Shown here piece by piece: positions 54,467-62,609 of a stretch of DNA of 64,000 nucleotides (position 1 is its first letter; each line of letters opens with the position of its first letter). A program made the position numbers and the translations under genes. Below the pieces are notes generated by a model. The model was not told where the DNA came from, ran no database searches, and worked only from the letters and a program-made list of their open reading frames with translations. This stretch comes from CAITWD01 sp963842065 (GTDB lineage: Bacteria; Actinomycetota; Thermoleophilia; Miltoncostaeales; Miltoncostaeaceae), in assembly GCA_963842065.1 (NCBI GenBank), contig CAWJEW010000008.1:124001-188000 (forward strand), read 5' to 3'.

Positions 54467-54783
54467 TGCGCGGCCCGGGAGGGGAACTCGCACGCCTCGG
54501 GGAGTTCGCCGTCAAGATCGTTGGCAAGCTCGCCGGCAGAGCGCGCGAACCGCTCACCCCCGTATTGCTCATACAGGTAGCGCACGATCTGGCGTGAACC
54601 GACAACGACAGACCCGCCGTCCACGAGCACCGGAACCTTGCGCTGCCCGCTGATTGCCTCGACCTCGTCGCGTTCTTCCCGCGGATACGGGACTTCGATC
54701 AGCGCAACCTCGACGCCGACGTTCTCAATTCCCTGGCGCGCAGCGGCGCACCATGGGCACTTCCACCGATGGTAGAGTTGCAT
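54463..54783 (-). CDS. Glutaredoxin/GST-N-like thiol protein
   Basis: 106 residues. Thioredoxin fold with LYHRWKCPWCAAARQGI (CxxC active site), PYPREERDEVEAISGQRKVP with cis-Pro (KVPVLVDGG) and SRQIVRYLYEQYGG. Between glutaredoxins and GST N-domains; probably a cytosolic disulfide/glutathionyl or mycothiol-linked reductase. ATG with AAGGA upstream. Divergent from padR, coupled to the cupin gene. Confidence 0.83.
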   Translation of the reverse strand: MQLYHRWKCPWCAAARQGIENVGVEVALIEVPYPREERDEVEAISGQRKVPVLVDGGSVVVGSRQIVRYLYEQYGGERFARSAGELANDLDGELPEACEFPSRAAQ

Positions 54784-54800
54784 GACAGTCCTTCATATTC

Positions 54801-54820
54801 TGACTCGTGTTATGACTAGT
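54801..54820. promoter_or_regulatory. Candidate PadR operator
   Basis: Direct repeat TGACTCGT (54801-54808) and TGACTAGT (54813-54820) with a 12-bp period in the AT-rich 62-bp space between divergent grx and padR. Period slightly longer than one helical turn. A TATACG -10-like box follows at about 54826. Confidence 0.4.
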
Positions 54821-54845
54821 TGAAATATACGTCAATGGATCTCCT

Positions 54846-55403
54846 GTGACAACTCAGCACGCGACCGAGCGCGGTCGCCTCCCGGTCACGACCTTTGCGG
54901 TCCTCGGTCAGGTCGCATCGGGCCCAACGACGGGCTACGACGTCAAGGCGCGACTCGAAGCGGGCGCGGCCCAGTTCTGGCATGCGTCCTACTCCCAGAT
55001 CTACGCCGAGCTGCGCCGGCTCGAGTCGCTGGGATTCGTGGCTCAAAAGCACGTCGTTCAGGCCGATCGGCCCAACAAGCGCGTCTACACGATCACCGCG
55101 GCCGGGCAAGACGCGCTTCGTGACTGGGTCGCCGAGCCGTGGGGTCTCGCCCAGCTTCGTGACGAGGCCTTGGTGAAGCTCCTGCTTGCCGATGTTCTCC
55201 CGGCATCCGAGGTGATCGCCCACGTGGAGGCGCTTCGCGACCTTCATGAGCGACGACGTGACGATTTCGAGCATCGGATCGCCGACCTGCCCGACGACTC
55301 GCCACGGTATCTGCGCCTCGCACTCCGCAAAGGCGTCTGTGCGCAAGCAGCGTTCGCTGCGTGGTGCACGGAGGTCATCGACGAGCTCTCGACGCCGAGG
55401 TAA
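54846..55403 (+). CDS. PadR-family transcriptional regulator
   Basis: 185 residues. Winged HTH: TTFAVLGQVASGPTTGYDVK, FWHASYSQIYAELRRLESLG and VVQADRPNKRVYTITAAGQD. A C-terminal coiled-coil dimerisation domain (VEALRDLHERRRDDFEHRIA). GTG start. Divergently transcribed from the glutaredoxin-cupin pair, which it probably controls. Confidence 0.86.
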   Translation: MTTQHATERGRLPVTTFAVLGQVASGPTTGYDVKARLEAGAAQFWHASYSQIYAELRRLESLGFVAQKHVVQADRPNKRVYTITAAGQDALRDWVAEPWGLAQLRDEALVKLLLADVLPASEVIAHVEALRDLHERRRDDFEHRIADLPDDSPRYLRLALRKGVCAQAAFAAWCTEVIDELSTPR

Positions 55404-55566
55404 GGCACCTTCGAGCGGGTGACGTTGCGTCCGCTCCAGTCGTGACCGTGGCCGTGGTGGCACGGACGATCGGTCATGCCCGGATCCATAGTCTTGGACC
55501 GTCCACCGCTGCCTCAAGCGCGCATCAGGCCCAGACACGGATGCCGACTCGAGGATCGAGCGCGAA
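55404..55566. other. Intergenic
   Basis: No gene or structure recognised after padR. Confidence 0.3.
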
Positions 55567-55590
55567 GAAGCCCCGCTACAGCGGGGCTTC
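55567..55590 (-). terminator. tRNA-associated terminator, copy 8
   Basis: A perfect 11-bp stem (GAAGCCCCGCT) with a 2-nt loop, adjacent to fragment copy 8. Confidence 0.72.
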
Positions 55591-55596
55591 GACGAA

Positions 55597-55642
55597 TGGC
55601 GAGACCCAGACTCGGACTGGGGGCACCACGATTTTCAGGCAT
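55597..55642 (-). repeat. tRNA-Phe 3'-half fragment, copy 8
   Basis: 4 differences from the clean copy over 46 nt. Terminator at 55567-55590. The right-flanking CATCCATGCC also follows copy 6, hinting that the duplicated core extends a little beyond the tRNA part. Confidence 0.78.
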
Positions 55643-55782
55643 CCATGCCGGACCCGCGAGAGTGGCTGTGCTCCGATGATCAGGCGGCGGGACCCGGCTT
55701 CATGCCCGAATCCATGGTCGCTACGCTCGCTTTCCTCCGCGGTACGGTCGGCCGGACCGCCATGATCGTCTGAGCCTCGTTC

Positions 55783-56391
55783 TCAGCCGCTCAGCCGCCA
55801 CCGTGCGACCTCTGCCCGCCCCGCGGCGCCGATCGCCTTGACTTCCAACTCACCGAATCCGGCGTTGACGGCGAGGTTCATCCCGAGAACGATCCCCACG
55901 ATGAGTGCGACATGGTCATCGACGTCGTCAGCGTGGATTTCGCCCGCCTGGGAGGCGCGGACGAGCGCCGCTGCCAGCGCCGCGCGGATCTCATCGTGCC
56001 ATGCGGCCACCCGGGAGGCGACGACCGGTTCGGGCGGGTCACTCTCGCTCATCATCTTTCCGAGCAGGCACCCCCTCGTGCCATCGGCGAGGAGCCAGGC
56101 CGAGAGGCCCCCGAGAAACGCGTCGATCGCCGGCAAGCCGTCTGCGCCCGTTCGAAGCGGTTCGAGCAACCCGCGATCAAGGCGGGTCTGATAGCGCGCA
56201 AGCGCGCAGTCGAGGAGCTGCGCCTTGGAACCGAACGCGTGGTAGAGGCTCGATTGTGTGACACCGAGCGACGCTTCCAGATCGCGGGTCGTCGTCGACC
56301 GGTAGCCCTGGCGCCAGAAGAGGTCCATCGCGTCGTCGAGCACGCGTTCGGTGTCGAAGGTGCGCGGTCGTCCGCGCCTCACGTCGCTCAT
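55783..56391 (-). CDS. TetR-family regulator, divergent from osmC
   Basis: 202 residues. HTH: RGRPRTFDTERVLDDAMDLF, TTTRDLEASLGVTQSSLYHA and FGSKAQLLDCALARYQ. C-terminal LADGTRGCLLGKMMSESD is typical of the AcrR/TetR_C group with a conserved Cys, suggesting oxidant or electrophile sensing. ATG 56391 chosen over an upstream GTG at 56403. Shares a 77-bp promoter region with osmC. Confidence 0.85.
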   Translation of the reverse strand: MSDVRRGRPRTFDTERVLDDAMDLFWRQGYRSTTTRDLEASLGVTQSSLYHAFGSKAQLLDCALARYQTRLDRGLLEPLRTGADGLPAIDAFLGGLSAWLLADGTRGCLLGKMMSESDPPEPVVASRVAAWHDEIRAALAAALVRASQAGEIHADDVDDHVALIVGIVLGMNLAVNAGFGELEVKAIGAAGRAEVARWRLSG

Positions 56392-56396
56392 CGCGC

Positions 56397-56425
56397 TTGA
56401 CACTACCCGGTGGGAGGATTAATTA
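56397..56425 (+). promoter_or_regulatory. Promoter of osmC
   Basis: Near-consensus TTGACA (56397-56402), 17-nt spacer, TAATTA (56420-56425). The osmC ATG lies 43 nt downstream. It overlaps the start of the divergent tetR gene. Confidence 0.65.
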
Positions 56426-56468
56426 TGTAGCAGTTGCTCCAATTCTAACAGCCTCCCGGAGGGCCTTC

Positions 56469-56951
56469 ATGTCTGCATTCGCGCTCACCGCGCCGATTCG
56501 CCTCGTGCCCGGTTCAAAGACCCTCGATCGCGAGGCGACGCTTGAGCCGAATGGCGACATCATTCGCATGGGTGTCCACGGCCCGATCGCCGAGCACTAC
56601 AAGTCGTCTCCTGTGGAGCCGCTGCCGAGCGTGCTCGATTACATGGTGGCCTCGATCGGCTCGTGTCTGACCGGGACCTTTGCGGGGTCGCTGCTTCGCG
56701 CGCGCGTGCCCGTGGTTCCCGCCGAGGCGATCACCGCGGTTGCGACGGGATTCGTGGAGAGCAACGAAGATGGGATCCTCGTGCTCCGCAAAGTGCAGGT
56801 GAATTACACGCTCCGGCTTGACGAGGAGCACCGGGCAGCCGCCGAGGAGGTCCACGGGGTCCACGCGATGCGGTGCCCTTCTGCGCGGAGCGTCTCGCCG
56901 TCGATTGAGATCGTGACGGAGCTCGAGATCGTGACCCCAGTGGTGGCGTAG
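56469..56951 (+). CDS. OsmC-family peroxide/thiol protein, copy 1
   Basis: 160 residues. SKTLDREATLEPNGDIIRMG, SVLDYMVASIGSCLTGTFAG (first catalytic Cys) and VHGVHAMRCPSARSVSPSIE (second Cys) are OsmC/Ohr hallmarks. The family reduces organic or fatty-acyl peroxides with a Cys pair. GGAGGG 5 nt before the ATG. The copy at 62067 is about 55% identical by eye. Divergent TetR likely represses it. Confidence 0.87.
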   Translation: MSAFALTAPIRLVPGSKTLDREATLEPNGDIIRMGVHGPIAEHYKSSPVEPLPSVLDYMVASIGSCLTGTFAGSLLRARVPVVPAEAITAVATGFVESNEDGILVLRKVQVNYTLRLDEEHRAAAEEVHGVHAMRCPSARSVSPSIEIVTELEIVTPVVA

Positions 56952-57154
56952 TGGCGGGGAGCAGATCGCCTCGCCACGACGGCGAGGACCGACGAACGCT
57001 GCCGAGCAGTCACCTCGCCCAGCGGCCGTTACCACGCGGACATGGGACGTCGACCCGATCCCCGCATCACGGCCACACCGCCGTGTGTCCGAGGGGGTGT
57101 CTTACCCGGTGGATTTCACCCACACCCCAGGGCCTGCCGAACCCCAAAGACGAC
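56952..57154. other. Intergenic
   Basis: No gene recognised after osmC. Confidence 0.3.
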
Positions 57155-57179
57155 AAGGCCCCGCCGCTGGCGGGGCCTT
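57155..57179 (-). terminator. tRNA-associated terminator, copy 9
   Basis: A perfect 11-bp stem (AAGGCCCCGCC/GGCGGGGCCTT) with a 3-nt loop and a flanking AAAGACGACAA on the + strand (U-rich in the minus-strand transcript). The cleanest of the set. Confidence 0.78.
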
Positions 57180-57185
57180 TCTTGA

Positions 57186-57231
57186 TGGCGAGACCCAGAC
57201 TCGAACTGGGGACACCACGATTTTCAGTCGT
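57186..57231 (-). repeat. tRNA-Phe 3'-half fragment, copy 9 (cleanest; att next to integrase)
   Basis: On the minus strand: anticodon stem CACGA, loop CTGAAAA (GAA anticodon, tRNA-Phe), stem TCGTG, variable loop, T-arm CCCAG-TTCGAGT-CTGGG and acceptor TCTCGCC plus discriminator A. No D-arm or 5' acceptor strand follows, so it is only the 3' half. CCA is not encoded. It lies 38 nt from the integrase stop, so it is the probable attachment site of the resident element. Confidence 0.85.
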
Positions 57232-57269
57232 GAGGATGTCGGCGCGAAAAACCGCGTGGCCAGCGGGTT

Positions 57270-58522
57270 CTAGTCGTCGCCGCTGGATTCCCGCAACGTG
57301 TCCCGCAACGTCTGAGTCGTCTCGGGGTTGTCGAAGACTCGCGCCGCGTCATCCAATTGCGCGTCGGAGAGCAGGTGGGCGTAGACCTGTGCCGTGACGT
57401 GCGGGCTGGCATGCCCAAGCTGACGTGAGACCACGATCAGGGGGACGCCAGCCGCGAGCATCGAGCTGCCCGCGGTGTGTCGGAGCCCGTGAAACGTCAC
57501 GAGCTCGCGGCCGTCGTTGTCGACCAGGCCGGCTCTGCGCAGTGCGCGCGCGAGTGCCTGGCCCGCGGAGATCCGGCGTCCATGGGGCCGCCGTCCCGGC
57601 CCGGCCAGACGGGCCCCGTTGCAGCAGCACCGCCGGCGACGACCGACTCGGCGAACCACTCACCCAATCGCGCCGCCAAGCTCGGCGAGATCGCGACCCG
57701 TCGTGAACGTCGTCCCTTGGTCGTCCGCTCGAGCTTGTCCACAGCACGAACTTGGACGACGTTGCGCCGAACGGTCACGCGCCGTGCGGGGAGGTCGACG
57801 TCGTCCCACCGAAGGCCGATGACCTCCCCGCGACGCAACCCCGCCTCGGCCCCCATACGGATCAACGTCTCAATTCTCAGCGTGTGGCAGGCCTGGACGA
57901 GCCGCGCGAGTTCGTCGCGGCCCAGGACGCGCTCGACAGATTGAGTTTCGTGATGCTCGGGCACCGGAAGCCGGAGTCGGGCGGCGGGGTTCGCGTCGAT
58001 GTACCCCCAGTCGACCGCAGCGGACAGGATCGCCCGAAGGCTTGCGACGGTCCCCACGACCATCCGCCGGCTCGTCGACGTGCGAACCAGTCGCGCCACA
58101 AACAATTCGATCGTCTCGCGAGACAGCTGCTGCACCTGCGCGGCGCCGAGCATCGGATCGATGCGCAGCCGGTAATCCGTGGCGATGTTCGCGATCGTGT
58201 TCGGCGCGAGGATCTGATCCCGCGTGGTGAGATATTGCGTAGCGAGATCGCGGACGCTCGGGTTCTCCGGGTGGGCAGGACTCGCCGGGGGCGGGCGCCC
58301 CTCGGCCATGAGGCGCCGCCGTTCGGCCCGTGCAGCGGTGACGGGACCGTCGTGGCGGACCAGGCGGGTCGTTCCGGCATGGGTTCCCGGAGTGACGATG
58401 GAGAACGGGCAGCTGCAACGGCCGCCCGACCGATGGTCCACTGAACGTGGGCACTTTGTGGCGTGGACACGGTAGAGACCGGGTTCGATGCGCTCCCGCC
58501 AGCCGCGGCGCGGTGATGTCAT
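57270..58522 (-). pseudogene. Tyrosine (phage-type) integrase split by one frameshift
   Basis: About 415 residues if rejoined. N-terminal Cys-rich start (VHATKCPRSVDHRSGG then RCSCPF), core-binding domain (LATQYLTTRDQILAPNTIAN, VGTVASLRAILSAAVDWGYI) and catalytic Arg-I in MGAEAGLRRGEVIGLRWDD, all in one frame. Around 57590 a missing base (or -1 shift) moves to the frame with LVTFHGLRHTAGSSMLAAGV (HxxR) and RQLGHASPHVTAQVYAHLLS (GH and catalytic Tyr). All catalytic residues survive. It ends 38 nt from tRNA-Phe fragment 9 and starts 19 nt after the excisionase-like gene. Confidence 0.82.
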
Positions 58523-58541
58523 TTCGGACGTGTCATATCCG

Positions 58542-58880
58542 TCATGCCGCCTTCTGGTCAGTTGTTTTCCACCGATCGATGTTCAGCGGGGTAGTTTCCG
58601 TCGGGGCGGACACTCGTCTTGCAGTGGTGCGGGCTTCACATCGGCGATCAGCTGACGCGTTCGACCGGGATGCATTGGCTGCTGCGCGCTCGAAGGCGTC
58701 CGGGTCGTCCACGCGGACCATGAGTCGACCCGCGACCACGAATCCCCCAGCACGCCGCATCAGGCGTCGGGCGGCCGCCTTGTCGCGGAGCCCGTACCTG
58801 GCGCGTACGTCATCGACGCTGATGATTTGTGGGAGGCAGCGACGGCACTCGGCCAGCGTGATTCGCCGAAGGGAGTCCAT
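58542..58880 (-). CDS. Excisionase-like HTH protein
   Basis: About 112 residues. The central ISVDDVRARYGLRDKAAARR followed by LMRRAGGFVVAGRLMVRVDD is a MerR/HTH_17-type fold as in actinophage excisionases. A charged Ser/Arg/Thr-rich tail follows. AGGAGG lies only 2 nt before the ATG 58880, so the exact start is uncertain. It sits 19 nt upstream of the integrase gene, the usual xis-int order. Confidence 0.6.
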   Translation of the reverse strand: MDSLRRITLAECRRCLPQIISVDDVRARYGLRDKAAARRLMRRAGGFVVAGRLMVRVDDPDAFERAAANASRSNASADRRCEARTTARRVSAPTETTPLNIDRWKTTDQKAA

Positions 58881-59027
58881 GACCTCCTGATGGAGCCGGG
58901 CATAGAGATGAGGGGGTGGCTCGCGAGTGTGTCGAGGATCGGGCCGGTAGCACGGATGTAAATGTCGCCGCAAACGGCTTCTCGTGTCCGCCGACAGATC
59001 GAAGGGGGGCTCGTGAGAAGTTTCTTT
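58881..59027. other. Junction between integrase module and ATPase remnant
   Basis: About 150 bp where ATPase similarity stops and the excisionase upstream region begins. No feature recognised; probably a recombination boundary. Confidence 0.35.
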
Positions 59028-61026
59028 ACGCCGCGCGTGCGTGTCAGGTAGATCGTCAGCGACCCGGCTACGGACAGCATGAGGTACATCAGCGTCTGCA
59101 GATGTGCATGGTCGAGGTCAAACACTCGGTCGCCCAGGTACAACAAGCCAAACGCCGCCACGGGGCCGATGAGACCGAGCACCGTTGCGATGCCGAGCAC
59201 CAGGCGCATGTTCCAGGCCTCCGGCTGATCCTTGTAGCGCACGTTGTCGTAGGCGATCGACAAGATCGAGGCGTCGTTGAGTAGCGCCAAGATCACGATC
59301 ATTACCGCGGTCACCGGAAAGAAGTTGAAGATCAGGATCGCCAGCGTGACGAACACCAGCACCCGGAGCGTTTCGGCGATGCGGTAGATCGCGTAGCTGT
59401 TCATCCGCTGGACGATGCGCCGGCTCTCTTTGATCGCGTCGATGATCACCGAAAGGCCCGGTGTCGTGAGGACGATGGACGCTGCTGCGCGCGCCGCGTC
59501 GGTCGCGTCCGAGACGGCAATGCCGCAATCGGCTTTCTTCAGTGCGGGAGCATCATTGACCCCGTCGCCGGTCATGCCGACGATGTGGCCTCGCTGTTGC
59601 AGGACGTCGACGATGTGGAACTTGTGCTCCGGAAACACCTGGGCGAATCCGTCGGCTCCCTCGATGGCCGCGGCCGTCGCGGCCGTCTCGTGGCGTGCGA
59701 CGTCGCCAAGCCCGGTGGCATCGAGGATGGCTGTGCCCATGCCGAGCGTCTTGGCGGTCTCCTGGGCGATGGCCAACGCATCGCCGGTGACCATCTTGAC
59801 CTCGACGCCCATGTGTTGGGCGGTCGCGATGGTCGCCTTGGCATCTTCGCGTGGAGGATCGAACAGGGGCAACACGCCACGAAACTGCCATGGGCCTGTG
59901 CCCTCGGCCCGGGCCACGCCGAGCGAACGAAAGCCACGCGCCGCGAATGCGTTGACCGCCGTGTCGACGTCCTCCTGCACCTGCGCGGCATTGGCCGACA
60001 GCTCCAGGATCATCTGAGGTGCGCCCTTGGTCACCGTGAACGAGGTTCCGTCTGCGGCGTTGACGGTCGCCTCGGTGCGTTTGCCCACCGGGTCGAACGG
60101 CTGGAAATGCACCACCTGATAGACCTCAAGCGCCGCATCGCTCGTCAGGCCACCCAGCACGGCCAGATCGATGGTGTCGGCATCATCCGCGCGCGAGGCC
60201 AGTGCCGCATCGAGAATGACCTGCTCGACCGGGACATCATCGACCGCGAAGGGATCGCCGAGTGTCAGCTTGTTCTGGGTCAAGGTGCCGGTCTTGTCGG
60301 TGCACAAGATGTCCACGCCTGCGAGCTCCTCGATGGCCACCAACCGGCTCACGATGGCCTTCTTGGCGGCGAGCAGGCGGGCGCCGACCGCCATCGTCAC
60401 CGACAAGACGGTCGGCATCGCCACGGGAATCGCCGCCACGGTCAATACGAGTGCGAATTGCAGTGTGGTGAGGATCGCATCGCCGCGGAGGATCGAGACG
60501 ACCGTGACCAGCGTCACGAGCGCGACCGCGAAGATGATGAGGAAGGTCCCGATCTTCAGCACCGCCCGCTGAAAGTGGCTGACGCTCTGTGCTCCCTGCA
60601 CCAGCTCCGCCGTCTTGCCGAAGTAGGTATTTGCTCCAGTGCCGTAGACCAGCGCGCCGATCTCACCTTGCCGGACGATCGATGCCGAGAACACGGCCTC
60701 GCCGGTCGTGCGCGTGGCGGGCAGCGACTCTCCCGTCAGCGCGGACTGATCCACCTCGATCGGGTCGCCCTCCAGCAAGCGCGCATCGGCAGGCACGATG
60801 TCGCCCAAGCGCAGGCGGATGACGTCGCCGGGGACCAACTCGCGCGCCGGCGGGGTGATCCAGTTGCCGTCACGCTTCACCCGGGCCTTGATCGCTAGTT
60901 CGGCCTTCAAGGCGTCGATCGCTTTGCCGGCCTGATGCTCTTCCCAGAACCCGATCCCGGCGTTAGCAAGCAGCAAGACGAGGATGATGGCGAAGTCCAG
61001 CCAGTGCTGGAGGGCGGCCGACAGAA
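59028..61026 (-). pseudogene. P-type (type IIIA proton) ATPase, truncated at both ends
   Basis: About 665 residues of an H+-ATPase: LVPGDVIRLRLGDIVPADAR, DQSALTGESLPATR, AAIPVAMPTVLSVTMAVGAR (Pro-containing M4), DILCTDKTGTLTQNK with the phosphorylated Asp, KGAPQMILELS, MVTGDALAIAQETAKTLGMG and VGMTGDGVNDAPALKKADCG. Homology begins abruptly at HWLDFAIILVLLLAN, without the cation-ATPase N-domain and first helices (~70 residues), and ends after SLTIYLTRTRG, before the last membrane helices. Unrelated codons fill both sides of the open frame. Catalytic core intact but topologically incomplete, so probably non-functional. Confidence 0.82.
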
Positions 61027-61200
61027 TGCGGCAGGGCTCTCGTCTTGCTCCGTTCACGGCGTCCGCGAGCGAGTCCGACCGAAAGGTAACCCTGGTGACG
61101 CCAATCCGTACGACTGACGATCGAGCCGTTCCACGGGTGCCGGTTCGGGCCATTCTGCTCACGATAGAATGAGTCTCAAGATTCCCGCGAGACGAAGGCC

Positions 61201-61833
61201 GTGTCCGTCAACGAGACCAAGCCGCTTACGGCCAAAGGCCAAGCGACCCGTGCACGCATTGTCGAGGCGGCCGCCGACCTCATGGTCTCGAAGGGGGTGG
61301 CGGCGGTGAGCCTCGACGAGATCCGCTGGGCCACGCACACCAGCAAGTCCCAGCTTTACCACTACTTCGCCAGCAAGGAAGACCTCGTCGTCGCCGTTGT
61401 GGAATGCGTGCGCACGAGGATCCTCTCCTTCCAGAGGCCCCTCCTGGTCGCCCCCGACTCGTTCGAGGCCCTCGAGCGCTGGGCGGCCACGATCGTCGAG
61501 ATCCAGCGCCAGGCCGGCGGGCGGGGCGGCTGCCCTCTCGGCACCCTCGCCAGCGAACTGGCCGACTCCGTTGAGGTTGCCCGAGCCGAACTCGAGGCCG
61601 CCTTCGAGGAGTGGGAGGCCCTGATCGCTACAGGGCTGGCGTCCATGCAGGAGCGCGGCGAGCTGGCCGAGGACGCTGACCCTGAGCGGCTGGCCGCATT
61701 CGTACTGGCCACCCTGCAAGGCGGCCTGCTGATGGCCAAGACTGCCAGGGACGTAGCTCCACTCGAGGTGGCGCTCGCCTCGTCCCTCGGGTATCTGCGG
61801 ACCTTCTCGACCACTCCTGGACCCCGACGCTGA
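61201..61833 (+). CDS. TetR-family regulator (LmrA/YxaF-like)
   Basis: 210 residues, GTG start with GAAGG upstream. HTH: TRARIVEAAADLMVSKGVAA, SLDEIRWATHTSKSQLYHYF and ASKEDLVVAVVE. C-terminal GGCPLGTLASELADSVEVAR matches the LmrA/YxaF effector domain. TAGAAT (about 61162) may be its -10, and GTCTC-N11-GAGAC (61171-61191) is a possible operator. Likely target: the nearby peroxiredoxin-OsmC genes or a gene lost on the left. Confidence 0.83.
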   Translation: MSVNETKPLTAKGQATRARIVEAAADLMVSKGVAAVSLDEIRWATHTSKSQLYHYFASKEDLVVAVVECVRTRILSFQRPLLVAPDSFEALERWAATIVEIQRQAGGRGGCPLGTLASELADSVEVARAELEAAFEEWEALIATGLASMQERGELAEDADPERLAAFVLATLQGGLLMAKTARDVAPLEVALASSLGYLRTFSTTPGPRR

Positions 61834-62066
61834 GTCGCCTGGCGGAACTGGGGTGCATCGCGATCTGCGACGCGCCGAGGGCTTTGCACTTCCCGGCCCC
61901 GAACGACACACGACCCGGCGGCCGTGGGGTGATGTTTCCCGCGCGCACCCTCGGACGTGTGGGCACCCGGGCCTCCGAGGCAGTTGACGACAAGCATCCG
62001 TAGCGGCCTGATTCGGGTCTACTCAAGATCTGCGGCCCCGGGGGACCATCGGGGTGCGGGTCGTCG
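61834..62066. other. Convergent intergenic region
   Basis: No gene or clear terminator in about 230 bp between tetR and osmC. Confidence 0.35.
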
Positions 62067-62546
62067 CTACGCCCCTACCGGGCTAACGGTGTCGAGTTCG
62101 GTCGCGATCTCGATCGCCGGGGACACGCTTCGGGCGTTCGGGCACCGGCCGGCATGCGCGGCCTGGACTTGCTGCGCGGCCTCGCGATACTCGTCGGCGA
62201 GTTCAAGCGTGTAGTGCACGAGCACCTTCCTCAGCACCAGGACGCCATCCTCGTCGGCCTCGACGATCCCAATCGCCGTCGCGCCCAGGGTGTCCGGAGA
62301 AACCGGAATCCGCGCCCGCTTGAGCGAGCCCGCGAAGGTTCCGATCAGGCAGCCGCCGATGGATGCGACCAGGTAGTCGAGCGTCGACGGGAGCGGGTTC
62401 GTCGCCACCGACTTGTAGTGCTCGGCTACGGCGCCGTGCATTCCAAAGTGCACGGTCACGCCGTCTGGCGGCAGATCGGCTTCGCGGTCAAGGCTCTTCG
62501 AGTCCGGGGTCAGCCTGAGGGGGATGGAGATCTCGAATGCGCTCAT
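62067..62546 (-). CDS. OsmC-family peroxide/thiol protein, copy 2
   Basis: 159 residues with the same plan as copy 1: SKSLDREADLPPDGVTVHFG, STLDYLVASIGGCLIGTFAG (first Cys) and VQAAHAGRCPNARSVSPAIE (second Cys). ATG start. 63 nt downstream of the peroxiredoxin gene on the same strand, so they are probably cotranscribed as an oxidant-defence pair. Confidence 0.87.
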   Translation of the reverse strand: MSAFEISIPLRLTPDSKSLDREADLPPDGVTVHFGMHGAVAEHYKSVATNPLPSTLDYLVASIGGCLIGTFAGSLKRARIPVSPDTLGATAIGIVEADEDGVLVLRKVLVHYTLELADEYREAAQQVQAAHAGRCPNARSVSPAIEIATELDTVSPVGA

Positions 62547-62609
62547 GCGTGCTCCTCGTCCTCGCTGTCACGTCCGGAAGTACATGGTCAGGTAACCATC
62601 ACCCGTCTC

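Noticed and set aside
45205..57231. CRISPR-like array
   Set aside because: Repeats are 0.8-3.9 kb apart, with genes between them, and are tRNA-derived; no short regular spacers or cas genes.
57186..57265. Intact tRNA-Phe gene
   Set aside because: The anticodon arm, T-arm and 3' acceptor strand are present, but the sequence 5' of the anticodon stem has no D-arm or matching 5' acceptor strand.
59585..60898. Long plus-strand open frame opposite the ATPase
   Set aside because: Its protein is a His/Arg/Asp-rich shadow of a well-conserved P-type ATPase; no domain.
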